Assembly: GCF_024809855.1 (NCBI RefSeq)
Contig: NZ_JANUEM010000001.1
Coordinates: forward strand, 558,001 to 622,000
From: Rheinheimera pacifica
Lineage (GTDB): Bacteria > Pseudomonadota > Gammaproteobacteria > Enterobacterales > Alteromonadaceae
Length of the DNA: 64,000 nt
Direction of reading: 5' to 3'
The stretch's first letter is position 1. Every line of letters begins with the position of its first letter. Made by a program: the position numbers and the translations under genes. This document shows positions 46,579 through 54,306 of this stretch, piece after piece. Below the pieces are notes generated by a model, which saw nothing but the letters and a program-made list of their open reading frames with translations, was not told the origin of the DNA and did no database searches.

Positions 46579-46735
46579 TGTGCTAAGCCAACCGTTGAAG
46601 GCATGGATGCTGACAAATTCACCGGGAGCGAATTTGAACAGCTGTGCTGGTCCGTAGGATAAACTTCATGGATGAAGTTTATAATCGAGCCTATAGGGAC
46701 ATATTTACGGCGTGTTGGCGTGTACAATCTGGTTG
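46579..46735. repeat. Possible REP-like intergenic palindromic element
   Basis: Behind lptG lie two hairpins, AAATTC-N9-GAATTT (around 46615-46635) and AAACTTCAT-GG-ATGAAGTTT (46661-46680), followed by GAGCCTATAGGGACATATT and ACGGCGTG. The phrase resembles multicopy intergenic elements I recall from Alteromonadales genomes. Only one copy is in this window, so the repeat nature is unproven. There is no T-tract for a normal terminator. Confidence 0.35.
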
Positions 46736-46742
46736 TTATGTT

Positions 46743-47240
46743 TTACCTCGCTGCCTTATGCAGGTTTAGCAGTTTACTTTGCTCTTTGGTCAGTACTATT
46801 ACCTGGGTATTACTAAGCTGATCCTGCAACGCCAGGCCTTTACCCCAGCGCAACCAAAGCCAGAAATTACCCAGCCCCAACAACGCCGTAACAGCACGTA
46901 CCAGCCCCTGTTTAAAACTGATAGCTGCACCATCCTGTTGTACCAGAAACAAACGCCAGGCCCGCATCCCCAGAGTTTGGCCACCTTTGTACCAGAAATA
47001 CAGATAAAACCAGAAAAACCAGAATACCGAGTACAACTGAAACCAGATTTTATGCCGGGTAATAAAATCGGCATGATCGGTATAGTTAGCCAGCGAAATT
47101 ACGCCAACGCTGTTTAACAGTGCCACCAGCAACAACGCCAACGCCATGGCCGCCATCCACAGTGCAGCCAGAATTAGCCAGTCATACATAATAGCCGCCA
47201 TACGGCGAATTAAGCCCGCGCGGGGTGCATTAGCAAACAT
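46743..47240 (-). CDS. RDD-family membrane protein
   Basis: A 165-residue inner-membrane protein. The RDD hallmark (Arg, then Asp-containing helix) is seen as LIRRMAAIMYDWLILAALW at about residues 10-28; further helices lie at about 28-50, 68-88 and 105-125, and GQTLGMRAWRLFLVQQDG is the usual second RDD motif. Function in most members is unknown; some act as ion exchangers. It is convergent with lptFG and monocistronic. Confidence 0.88.
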   Translation of the reverse strand: MFANAPRAGLIRRMAAIMYDWLILAALWMAAMALALLLVALLNSVGVISLANYTDHADFITRHKIWFQLYSVFWFFWFYLYFWYKGGQTLGMRAWRLFLVQQDGAAISFKQGLVRAVTALLGLGNFWLWLRWGKGLALQDQLSNTQVIVLTKEQSKLLNLHKAAR

Positions 47241-47596
47241 AACGTCGTCCGATAATTAAAACTGCGCAAGTATACCATGCAGCAGCTATTTTTCGAAGCC
47301 GCAGCCAACTCTGGCGGCTTTTCTACCAGGAGTGGTATACATTGCTTCAATACGAATTTACCTGTTTTATATAAGAATTATCTTTATTGGGCACAATATT
47401 GAAACGGAAACGGTTAAACATTAAAAGGATAGCAAGCACACTCCCCCCTTCTATTTCATTAGGAAGCCAGCGTAGCTCTATAGAAACCCTCATAATATTA
47501 ATTGATATTTTTCGCTGGCATCCTTTCTTATCTTTCAACATCTAGGTAAGATTTCATTGAATCAGGTTTTGTACTCTTAAACTCAGAGGTGGAAAT
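47241..47596. other. Intergenic region without a supported gene
   Basis: A 356-bp, mostly AT-rich interval between two divergent genes. It contains an imperfect hairpin AAGCCGC/GCGGCTT (47296-47320). A minus-strand frame of 64 codons (47347-47541) has no good ribosome binding site and no recognised similarity, so I do not call it a gene. Confidence 0.5.
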
Positions 47597-48178
47597 ATGG
47601 CTTCGCTGATCAAAACGACATCATTATGGCTATTAATAGTCGTTTTGTTATTTGGCTGTGCCTCTCCGGCGAAATTAGGTAAAGCAGATACGTCAGGGTT
47701 TCATGGCGCCAACGCGACAATCTTTGTTGAATACACTCTACCTCCTGATACAGAGCTGACTGCTGAGGAATCGGCAAAACTGCATAATGAGCGCCTGCGC
47801 GAAATCAACGAAATGCTACAAAGTTATGGTTTCACGCCTGTTACTAACAATACTGCCAACTTTCGTATCACCATAACTGAAAGTGCTGCCGAAGATATTA
47901 CCGGCGACTGGGCAGGTGCATTAGGCGTTAACGCAGTCATATTTACGCTGGGTATAGTGCCAGCTATTTTTACCTATCGCTCCAGAATGCACTACGAGCT
48001 ATGGCAAGGGCAGGAACGCCTGCATGCCATTGATACTCCAGCACAATGGGATGAAGCAATGGGGTTGGTGTCAATCTCATCTACACTAAGTCGTGCCGAT
48101 GCTGCCAGACTTAAAGCCCGGACAGAAGCCCATGACAGCGTGCTCAGCTTATGGATTGAACAAGGGTCGTTTGAATGA
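47597..48178 (+). CDS. Lipoprotein of unknown function
   Basis: A 193-residue predicted lipoprotein: hydrophobic signal with lipobox LLFGC (Cys about residue 21). The mature part contains a short conserved-looking alpha/beta segment (ATIFVEYTLPPDTEL ... FRITITESAAEDITGDW), a hydrophobic hairpin (about residues 112-130, ALGVNAVIFTLGIVPAIFTY) and a C-terminal helical part. It could sit in the outer membrane or span into the inner one. No family is recognised. Its stop overlaps the next start (ATGA), so the two products probably act together. Confidence 0.75.
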   Translation: MASLIKTTSLWLLIVVLLFGCASPAKLGKADTSGFHGANATIFVEYTLPPDTELTAEESAKLHNERLREINEMLQSYGFTPVTNNTANFRITITESAAEDITGDWAGALGVNAVIFTLGIVPAIFTYRSRMHYELWQGQERLHAIDTPAQWDEAMGLVSISSTLSRADAARLKARTEAHDSVLSLWIEQGSFE

Positions 48179-49776
48179 GCCACCTCACCGTTAATTTACT
48201 GCGCATTACAACCTGCCTTGCCCTGTTGAGTATACCGGCACAGGTTTATGCAGGCCGTTATCAACCGGCAGATAAGTGGACTCAAAGCGTAAGAACGGCC
48301 GAGCCATTTCTGCAGTATCGCTTAGGTGTTGTTGAATTTAAAGACAGCACCGGCGACGAATGGCTAGAATATATGGCTGATCTGCGAGCCACCCTGAGAG
48401 CTGCAAACTACTTCCAGACCACCAGTGCACCGCGATTACGGCTACAAATTGAACGCACTTATCTGAGTGGTGAAACCAACAGTGACGGTTGCAAAACAAC
48501 GCCCGGCACGTTAGCACTAACCTATCATTTTCTTGATGGCGAGCGCGAAGTTAACCGGATTGAAATTACTACTCAAGCGCCAGTTAGTGGCAGTAACAAC
48601 AATTTTGATGCCGCTATGGCCGGTAATTTAAAATATTTGCTGCTGGAACTCCGTAAAATGCACGGAGAAGCCGCATTTGCCGCCCAAGCCACCACTATGG
48701 CAAATGACATTCAGCAAACTCTGGGAGGCGGTTCCAATTTAGGCTGCACAGTTGGCGTTGCACTTGCAAACGGTTTTGTGGCAACAGTAGAAGGAACTAT
48801 CGCCGTATTCAAAGGCGTAGGTGAGGTTGCTGGCGCTGCACTGGAAGTTGCGGCGAGCCCGGAGTTTCACAATACATTAAATGCAGAAATGGCGAATTAC
48901 AATGCGCAGCAGGTAGAGCAACAAGCATATATCAATGAGCTGAATGCTCAGGCAAATTCACAGGCTGAAATCGCACGCCAGCAACAAGAAGCCCAACAGA
49001 AAGCAAAAGCAGCGCAAGATCAGGCCGGGCGTGAAGCCTTAGCACGGCAACTTGCAGATGGTATTGCCTACCGCAACCTGCAAATAGCCAATACTAATGA
49101 TGCAGCCACGTTGCAACGCCTGCATCGTGATAATGAAGCAGCACTGCAGGCAGCACAGCAAATTGGTATGCATAGCTATGTGTCTGGTATGGCAACGCAG
49201 TCAACCCAGGCGGGTTTTGATCAAGCACGGGCTGAGCGCACAGCACAGGCGCAGGCTGACCAGCAAAAGATTGCTGAACAAGCCCGTGTCCGACGCGAAC
49301 AGGAAGTTAAGCAGCAGGCAGAAGCTGCCCGTGCAGAGCAGCAACGGTTAGCCGATCAGGCCCGTATGCAGCGTGAACAGGAGGCTAAACAACGAGCCGA
49401 GGAGCAGCGGCTTGCAGCGGAACGTGCCGAACAGGAGAAAAAGCAAGCATGGGCCGGTTATTTAGCCGCATATAAGCGCAGTATTCGTTTAGGTGCTAAA
49501 CAATGCGACGGCAAAGAACAACCTTACCGATTAATTGGTGATCGCCCGCCTAACCCATTACCAAAAATAATCTCTCACTATTCTTCGTGTATTTCAGTTC
49601 AATACGAAGCCCGTTGCCCCGGCACGCCACGCGGGGCCGGTTTACGAAGTACACAGTATAACTTTACCGGTATGGGTTTAGGTTGTTTATCTGCTGAATC
49701 ACTTATGCCGCAGAGGTTATCCTGCAAAGACGAAGAGGTAATAGTTGAAACTCTGGAGGTAACAGGTTGCAGCTAA
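48175..49776 (+). CDS. Exported coiled-coil protein with Cys-rich C-terminal domain
   Basis: A 533-residue protein with a signal peptide (cleavage likely after QVYAG, about residue 27). Residues 40-180 form a domain with a predicted disulfide pair (Cys about 106; GCKTTPG). A Gly/Ala-rich hydrophobic stretch follows (about 183-225). Residues 240-425 are a long Gln/Ala/Arg/Glu coiled coil that contains near-repeats of a 25-residue unit (QARVRREQEVKQQAEAARAEQ; QARMQREQEAKQRAEEQ). The C-terminal domain (about 440-533) has six Cys (KQCDGKE, SSCISV, EARCPG, GLGCLS, RLSCKD, VTGCS), likely three disulfides. It resembles no family I know. Translationally coupled to the upstream lipoprotein. Confidence 0.75.
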   Translation: MSHLTVNLLRITTCLALLSIPAQVYAGRYQPADKWTQSVRTAEPFLQYRLGVVEFKDSTGDEWLEYMADLRATLRAANYFQTTSAPRLRLQIERTYLSGETNSDGCKTTPGTLALTYHFLDGEREVNRIEITTQAPVSGSNNNFDAAMAGNLKYLLLELRKMHGEAAFAAQATTMANDIQQTLGGGSNLGCTVGVALANGFVATVEGTIAVFKGVGEVAGAALEVAASPEFHNTLNAEMANYNAQQVEQQAYINELNAQANSQAEIARQQQEAQQKAKAAQDQAGREALARQLADGIAYRNLQIANTNDAATLQRLHRDNEAALQAAQQIGMHSYVSGMATQSTQAGFDQARAERTAQAQADQQKIAEQARVRREQEVKQQAEAARAEQQRLADQARMQREQEAKQRAEEQRLAAERAEQEKKQAWAGYLAAYKRSIRLGAKQCDGKEQPYRLIGDRPPNPLPKIISHYSSCISVQYEARCPGTPRGAGLRSTQYNFTGMGLGCLSAESLMPQRLSCKDEEVIVETLEVTGCS

Positions 49777-49881
49777 CAGATATAGCCTAGTAAAAGAAAT
49801 ACGCCGGACCATAACCAGTAGCGGTAAGATATGACCATTGCTGCATTTTTGTCCAACTGAAAGCCAGACGGATAAATTCGC

Positions 49882-49909
49882 TTGCGCTACCAGAAACGGA
49901 TCGTATAAT
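49882..49909 (+). promoter_or_regulatory. Promoter of the tRNA-Leu gene
   Basis: TTGCGC (49882-49887), 16-bp spacer, TATAAT (49904-49909), ending 30 bp before the mature 5' end. Confidence 0.65.
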
Positions 49910-49939
49910 GCAGGCGTTTACCTCAAAATATCCCTCAAT

Positions 49940-50026
49940 GCCTGGGTGGCGAAATCGGTAGACGCAGCGGATTCAAAATCCGCCGGGGGAAACTCCGTGT
50001 CGGTTCGAGTCCGACCCTAGGCACCA
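49940..50026 (+). tRNA. tRNA-Leu (anticodon CAA)
   Basis: An 87-nt tRNA with the CCA end encoded. The acceptor stem is GCCTGGG / CCTAGGC with one G-T pair; the anticodon stem GCGGA/TCCGC carries loop TTCAAAA, anticodon CAA at 49974-49976, reading UUG. The long variable arm (CGGGGGAAACTCCGT) is the class II arm of leucine tRNAs, and the T-loop is GGTTCGAGTCC. No tRNA-linked integrase lies nearby. Confidence 0.96.
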
Positions 50027-50157
50027 AATATATCAATAGCTTACCTCATTTATACACTTATCAGTTCTGTATTCACAGTAGCTACTGCGCAACTTCTGTT
50101 AGCATTTTTATCACTCTGTGCCACACTTGTTTACTCAAATGCGTATCCAGGTGCCCG

Positions 50158-50919
50158 ATGAACCGGTGTTATATTACATTACTGCTATTGGTTGCAGTAT
50201 TTTGTAACCCCCTGCCAGCCCAGACTGACACAGTGTGGTTGTCGAGTAGCAATTATTACCCGCATTATGCGGAAGATCTGCCGCAACAAGGTGCAGTAAG
50301 TGAAATAATCCGCCAGGCATTTTTACTGCAGGGGATCGGTATAGAGATTGATTTTATGCCATTTGCCCGCGCCTACCGCGAAAGCCAGCAGGCAAATTAT
50401 ATTGGCTTGATAGCGGCCTGGTATGACGATAAACGCGCTGAGCACTTTTATTACTCCCAGCCTTTGTATGCAAACCAAATAGTATTTTTTAAACATAAGG
50501 ATATCACAGTCAGCTACCGTGATTATGCAGACTTGGCGCAGCAAAAATTACGTATAGCTGTAGTGCAGGGCTACCTGCATTTGCCAGGTTTACTGGAAAG
50601 CGGTATTACCGCTGTGCAGGTAGCAACCGACGAGCAGGCGCTTCAAATGCTGGCGCGCGGCCGGGTTGATTTAGTGCCGGCAGACAAACTTAACGGCCTT
50701 TATCTAGTTGACGAAAAATTACCACAATACGCCGGGCAATTGGACTGGATGACACCAGCGCTGGAGCAACGGCCCATGTACCTGCTGTTATCGAAAAAAG
50801 ACCCACGCTCAGAAATGCTGATACAACGGTTTAATAACGGCTTGCAGCAGTTACGCCAATCGGGCCAGTATCAGCAAATTATTGATAACCTGCTCCCTCT
50901 CCCTGACAGCAAAAAATAA
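50158..50919 (+). CDS. Periplasmic solute-binding protein (SBP family 3, amino-acid type)
   Basis: A 253-residue protein with a signal peptide (cleavage near NPLPAQ, about residue 21). The family 3 binding-protein fold is indicated by VSEIIRQAFLLQGI, IDFMPFARAYRESQQ, GLIAAWYDDKRAEHFYYSQPLY (in parts, residues about 75-97) and the C-terminal FNNGLQQLRQSGQYQQIIDNL. No permease or ATPase is adjacent, which is common for the many orphan SBP_bac_3 proteins of Alteromonadales; it may serve a remote transporter or act as a sensor input. Ligand unknown. Confidence 0.85.
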   Translation: MNRCYITLLLLVAVFCNPLPAQTDTVWLSSSNYYPHYAEDLPQQGAVSEIIRQAFLLQGIGIEIDFMPFARAYRESQQANYIGLIAAWYDDKRAEHFYYSQPLYANQIVFFKHKDITVSYRDYADLAQQKLRIAVVQGYLHLPGLLESGITAVQVATDEQALQMLARGRVDLVPADKLNGLYLVDEKLPQYAGQLDWMTPALEQRPMYLLLSKKDPRSEMLIQRFNNGLQQLRQSGQYQQIIDNLLPLPDSKK

Positions 50920-51018
50920 ACTTTAATTGACATTTTTGCATCAATTTGAAACAATTAATCAATTGTAAATTTATTGTTTATATAATCTGCTGTTTTCACA
51001 GCAAAGTAAGGTGGCAGG

Positions 51019-52410
51019 ATGCTGGACAAACAATACAGCGGCGTAGTATTGGAAGATAAATGGGGTAATACCTATTTATGCAGCAACAGCTTGCTGGCCT
51101 ATTCAGATTTAGGGCAGGATTACCTGTGGAAAGTACAGGACAGGATATACGGCAGCTACTTTTTACATGACTTAGCCCCCCACTGGGACTTACGCCGTGT
51201 ATGGGGCGAGATGTACCAGCATGCCAGGCCATGGGAACATAACTTAACCAAATATACCGACTTTCAGCTGCGCGACAGCCTGCTAAGCCTGTTTGCTGAA
51301 CGCAAAATGTGGGTATGGCAACTGACCGAGGGCTGGAGCAAACCACCAGCAGACAACGGTATAGGCGACGGAGGCTCAGCCCCGGCTGCCAGTAGCAATG
51401 CAACACCGGCAGGTAAAGGCAATAAACCCGGTGGTGGTGTCGCAGCGGAAGGATCAACTGCAGCAAAAATTGCCAGTCATAGCCCTGCTGCCTTAGCGCT
51501 GGCCGAGCTAAGTGACGTTCAAGCCCGTCAGTTACGCTATCAACAACGGCAATTGTTATTGGGCAACACCGCTGGTATTCCATCGTTAAAACAGGCTCAT
51601 GACAGGCTTAGCCTTAATAACGACAATATTTTGCGTGCAGAGGCTGCGCAGTACGTTTATAAGGTGGATGAGTTTAATCGCGGCGCTTTGGATGTATTAC
51701 CAAGCCCACCGGTTGGTCTAACAATTGTCAGCCCGGAAGAGATAGGTCTGACTCAAGCCGATTTTACCAATACACAAACCGGATTTGGCGCAGCCTTATT
51801 CAGATCTGAGATCAGCGGCGAAACCATGCTGACTTACCGGGGCACTAATAATGCGGTAACAGGTAAAGAAGATTGGCTAACTAACCTTAAGCAAGGCAAT
51901 GGACTGCAGACCGAACAATATAATCAGGCGATGGATTTAGCCCGTGGCATACGACAAACTATTGGGAATGACTTTTCAATCGTCGGCCACTCTTTGGGGG
52001 GAGGCCTGGCCTCTTCAGGAGTAGCCGTAACCGGACAACCGGGATATACCTTTAATTCGGCAGGGTTACATCCTAAAACCGCCGGTAGGCAGAATGGCCT
52101 TTCTTTGGCGGAGGTATCTAAGCTCATCACTACGCAAGCGGTAAAAGGCGAGGTATTAACGATGGCTCAAAGCCTTGGCACAAAAGCCGTATTGGCCGGA
52201 GCTGCAACAGCTATGGGGGGGCCGGTAGCAGGTATGCTTACAGCAATTGGATTAGCTGCCTTTAGTACATTGCCTAAAGCAAGCGGTACTATGTTAGATT
52301 TACCTAGCGTACAGGGCGGTAACCCAATCACTCGCCACGGTATGGATCAGGTGGTTGAAGGTATTGAAGCGCAAAAAGATGAAGACATTCAAACACTCGG
52401 CGGTATTTAA
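51019..52410 (+). CDS. Lipase (class 3-like) with N-terminal delivery-type domain, candidate antibacterial effector
   Basis: A 463-residue protein without a signal peptide. Residues 1-110 form a Trp/Tyr-rich domain (VVLEDKWGNTYLCSN, LRDSLLSLFAERKMWVWQL) unlike enzymes and similar in style to N-terminal domains of type VI secretion cargo. Residues 111-155 are a Gly/Ala/Ser/Pro linker. The C-terminal lipase has the oxyanion region LTYRGTNNAVTGKEDW and nucleophile elbow SIVGHSLGGGLASSG, Ser about 322. The last 70 residues include a hydrophobic hairpin (VLAGAATAMGGPVAGML). It is 11 nt upstream of an ankyrin lipoprotein gene that would act as periplasmic immunity. A phospholipase effector is inferred; no secretion genes lie in the window. 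Confidence 0.75.
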   Translation: MLDKQYSGVVLEDKWGNTYLCSNSLLAYSDLGQDYLWKVQDRIYGSYFLHDLAPHWDLRRVWGEMYQHARPWEHNLTKYTDFQLRDSLLSLFAERKMWVWQLTEGWSKPPADNGIGDGGSAPAASSNATPAGKGNKPGGGVAAEGSTAAKIASHSPAALALAELSDVQARQLRYQQRQLLLGNTAGIPSLKQAHDRLSLNNDNILRAEAAQYVYKVDEFNRGALDVLPSPPVGLTIVSPEEIGLTQADFTNTQTGFGAALFRSEISGETMLTYRGTNNAVTGKEDWLTNLKQGNGLQTEQYNQAMDLARGIRQTIGNDFSIVGHSLGGGLASSGVAVTGQPGYTFNSAGLHPKTAGRQNGLSLAEVSKLITTQAVKGEVLTMAQSLGTKAVLAGAATAMGGPVAGMLTAIGLAAFSTLPKASGTMLDLPSVQGGNPITRHGMDQVVEGIEAQKDEDIQTLGGI

Positions 52411-52421
52411 AAAGGCTTAGT

Positions 52422-53246
52422 ATGGCTAGTTTAAAAATATTATTGTCAGCCGGGCATAAGCTGCTTCCCGTTTTAATTATGATGCTTGTTGGCCTGCTTA
52501 GCAGCTGCAAGTCAGAAGGAAAGGATATGAAAGCCGAACTATTTTTCTCTGCTGAAATGGTTAATTTACTGCACGCAATTCAGCGCAAAGACGAAAAAAC
52601 AGCAACGTCGCTTATAGAGCGAGGTGTTAACCTGAATGTTCACGGTGATGAAGGTATCACCCCCCTGCTATGGCTGATTATGCAAAAAGACCCTGCAGCG
52701 GTGGAGCTAGCACTGCAATTGGGCGCCGATGCCAACTTTCCGGCGATGGTAAAAATTAACCGTGAAGGCCCCAAACCAGCCCAGCCGCTGGCCATTTTAG
52801 CCGGTGATGGTGACAACAAGTTATTTAGCCTGTTGTTAAAATATGGCGCAGATCCTGACTCAAGAGATGAATCAACCGGCCGCCCGGCATTATTTAACAT
52901 TCTAGGGCACGACAACTGGGAGCAGTTTCAGCTGTTGCTAAAAGCCGGTGCAGACATTAACGCACGGGATAACACCAATCGTAATGCTGCATTGTATGCG
53001 GCCACCTTACTGAAATACGATTTCGTCGTTAAACTGCTTGAACTTGGTATCGACTTCAAAGAGCCCAACAAGAGCGGTGTTACTCTGGCTCACGCTATAG
53101 AGACTATATTTGAAGACAACCGCAGAAATTCAAATTTTAAAATAAGCGAAAACGTGTATACCGCGAAAAAAATGCTTGAAGCAAAGGGCGTTACTTTCCC
53201 CCCTCCTACCCCCAAAGAAGTTAAAGCCCAGCAGGGTATAAAATAG
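52422..53246 (+). CDS. Ankyrin-repeat lipoprotein, candidate immunity protein
   Basis: A 274-residue predicted lipoprotein: signal peptide with lipobox LLSSC (Cys about residue 30). About five ankyrin repeats follow (for example RGVNLNVHGDEGITPLLWLI, KYGADPDSRDESTGRPAL, KAGADINARDNTNRNAALYA; residues about 50-240). Being directly behind the lipase gene and exported to the periplasm fits the immunity partners of phospholipase effectors, where an ankyrin or Sel1 lipoprotein protects the producer. An alternative is a general outer-membrane scaffold protein. The gene is convergent with fbpC, 22 bp away. Confidence 0.78.
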   Translation: MASLKILLSAGHKLLPVLIMMLVGLLSSCKSEGKDMKAELFFSAEMVNLLHAIQRKDEKTATSLIERGVNLNVHGDEGITPLLWLIMQKDPAAVELALQLGADANFPAMVKINREGPKPAQPLAILAGDGDNKLFSLLLKYGADPDSRDESTGRPALFNILGHDNWEQFQLLLKAGADINARDNTNRNAALYAATLLKYDFVVKLLELGIDFKEPNKSGVTLAHAIETIFEDNRRNSNFKISENVYTAKKMLEAKGVTFPPPTPKEVKAQQGIK

Positions 53247-53268
53247 TTACAGCTAAATTACAGCCACC

Positions 53269-54306
53269 TTAATTGCGTGGAAATAATACCAGGTGATCCA
53301 AATCAAGCCGGATGCCAATTTGCTCGCCAATAGCGTGGTTATGGTGGCTTAATGCTAAGCATTGCACCGGCTCGCCACTTTGCAGTTTTAGCTGATACAT
53401 AATGTGCGAGCCGCGAAAGGCTTTATCTGTTACCTGGGCAGTAATACCACTATTGTCATCATGCACTATGTCATCCGGCCGGATCAGCACATCTACTTTA
53501 TCACCCGGCTTTGCTGTACTGGCATAACGCTGACGAAACAGCCCCAGACTGGTTTGCACCTGCTGTGCATCGAGCATGGTGCCGGGTAACAGCACGCCAC
53601 GGCCGATAAAGTCGGCCACAAAGCGGTTTTGTGGCTTGTGGTATAGCTCATACGGCGTAGCCCACTGTTGCAGGCGGCCATGTTGCATTACGCCTATCAT
53701 ATCGGCCATGGCAAAAGCTTCGTTTTGATCATGCGTTACCATTACTGCAGTAATATGCAGCTGTTGTAAAATTTGCCGTATTTCACGTGCCAGGCCTTCA
53801 CGCAGCTCGGTATCCAGGCTGGAGAAAGGCTCGTCCAGCAGTAATACTTTTGGCTCAGGAGCCAATGCTCTTGCCAGTGCCACCCGCTGTTGTTGCCCGC
53901 CGGATAACTGATGAATATAACGCTGGCCCAAATCTGGTAAGCCCACCAGTTGTAACAGCTGCTTTACCTTAGCCGCTTTAGTTGCCTTTGATGTTTTCAG
54001 TAAACCAAAGCTGATATTGTCGGCCACGCTAAGATGGGGAAATAACGCAAAGTCCTGAAATACCATCCCCACATGGCGCTGCTCGGGTGCCAGTTGCACG
54101 GTTGCGCTGCTAACCGTTTGCTGTTGCAGGCTGATACTGCCCTCAGCTACCGGCTCAAAACCGGCAATGGCACGCAACAAAGTGGTTTTGCCGCAACCAG
54201 ACGGGCCAACTAAGCAGCCTATCTGGCCCTGTGCTAATGACAGGCTGATGTCTTTCACCACAGTATGGCCAGCGTAAGCTACCGCTACCTTTTGTAAATC
54301 CAGCAT
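53269..54306 (-). CDS. fbpC: Ferric iron ABC transporter ATP-binding protein
   Basis: A 345-residue ATPase. Walker A GPSGCGKTT near residue 34, signature LSGGQQQRVALARAL near 134, Walker B KVLLLDEPFSSLD near 156, and a C-terminal TOBE-type regulatory domain (about 240-345, LIRPDDIVHDDNSG). It powers uptake through the FbpB permease, whose stop codon overlaps its start by one base. Together with fbpA and fbpB it forms a complete FbpABC (AfuABC) operon. Confidence 0.92.
   Translation of the reverse strand: MLDLQKVAVAYAGHTVVKDISLSLAQGQIGCLVGPSGCGKTTLLRAIAGFEPVAEGSISLQQQTVSSATVQLAPEQRHVGMVFQDFALFPHLSVADNISFGLLKTSKATKAAKVKQLLQLVGLPDLGQRYIHQLSGGQQQRVALARALAPEPKVLLLDEPFSSLDTELREGLAREIRQILQQLHITAVMVTHDQNEAFAMADMIGVMQHGRLQQWATPYELYHKPQNRFVADFIGRGVLLPGTMLDAQQVQTSLGLFRQRYASTAKPGDKVDVLIRPDDIVHDDNSGITAQVTDKAFRGSHIMYQLKLQSGEPVQCLALSHHNHAIGEQIGIRLDLDHLVLFPRN

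Noticed and set aside
47347..47541. A 64-codon minus-strand frame in the 47241-47596 gap
   Set aside because: No ribosome binding site, AT-rich, no recognised motif; likely chance.
49838..50020. A 60-codon frame ending in SKSAGGNSVSVRVRP
   Set aside because: It reads through the tRNA-Leu gene; this C-terminal pattern is a common artefact of tRNA-Leu sequences.
50951..50966. ACAATT-AATC-AATTGT inverted repeat before the lipase gene
   Set aside because: Lies in a very AT-rich stretch where such symmetry is expected by chance; no convincing promoter pair could be fixed around it.
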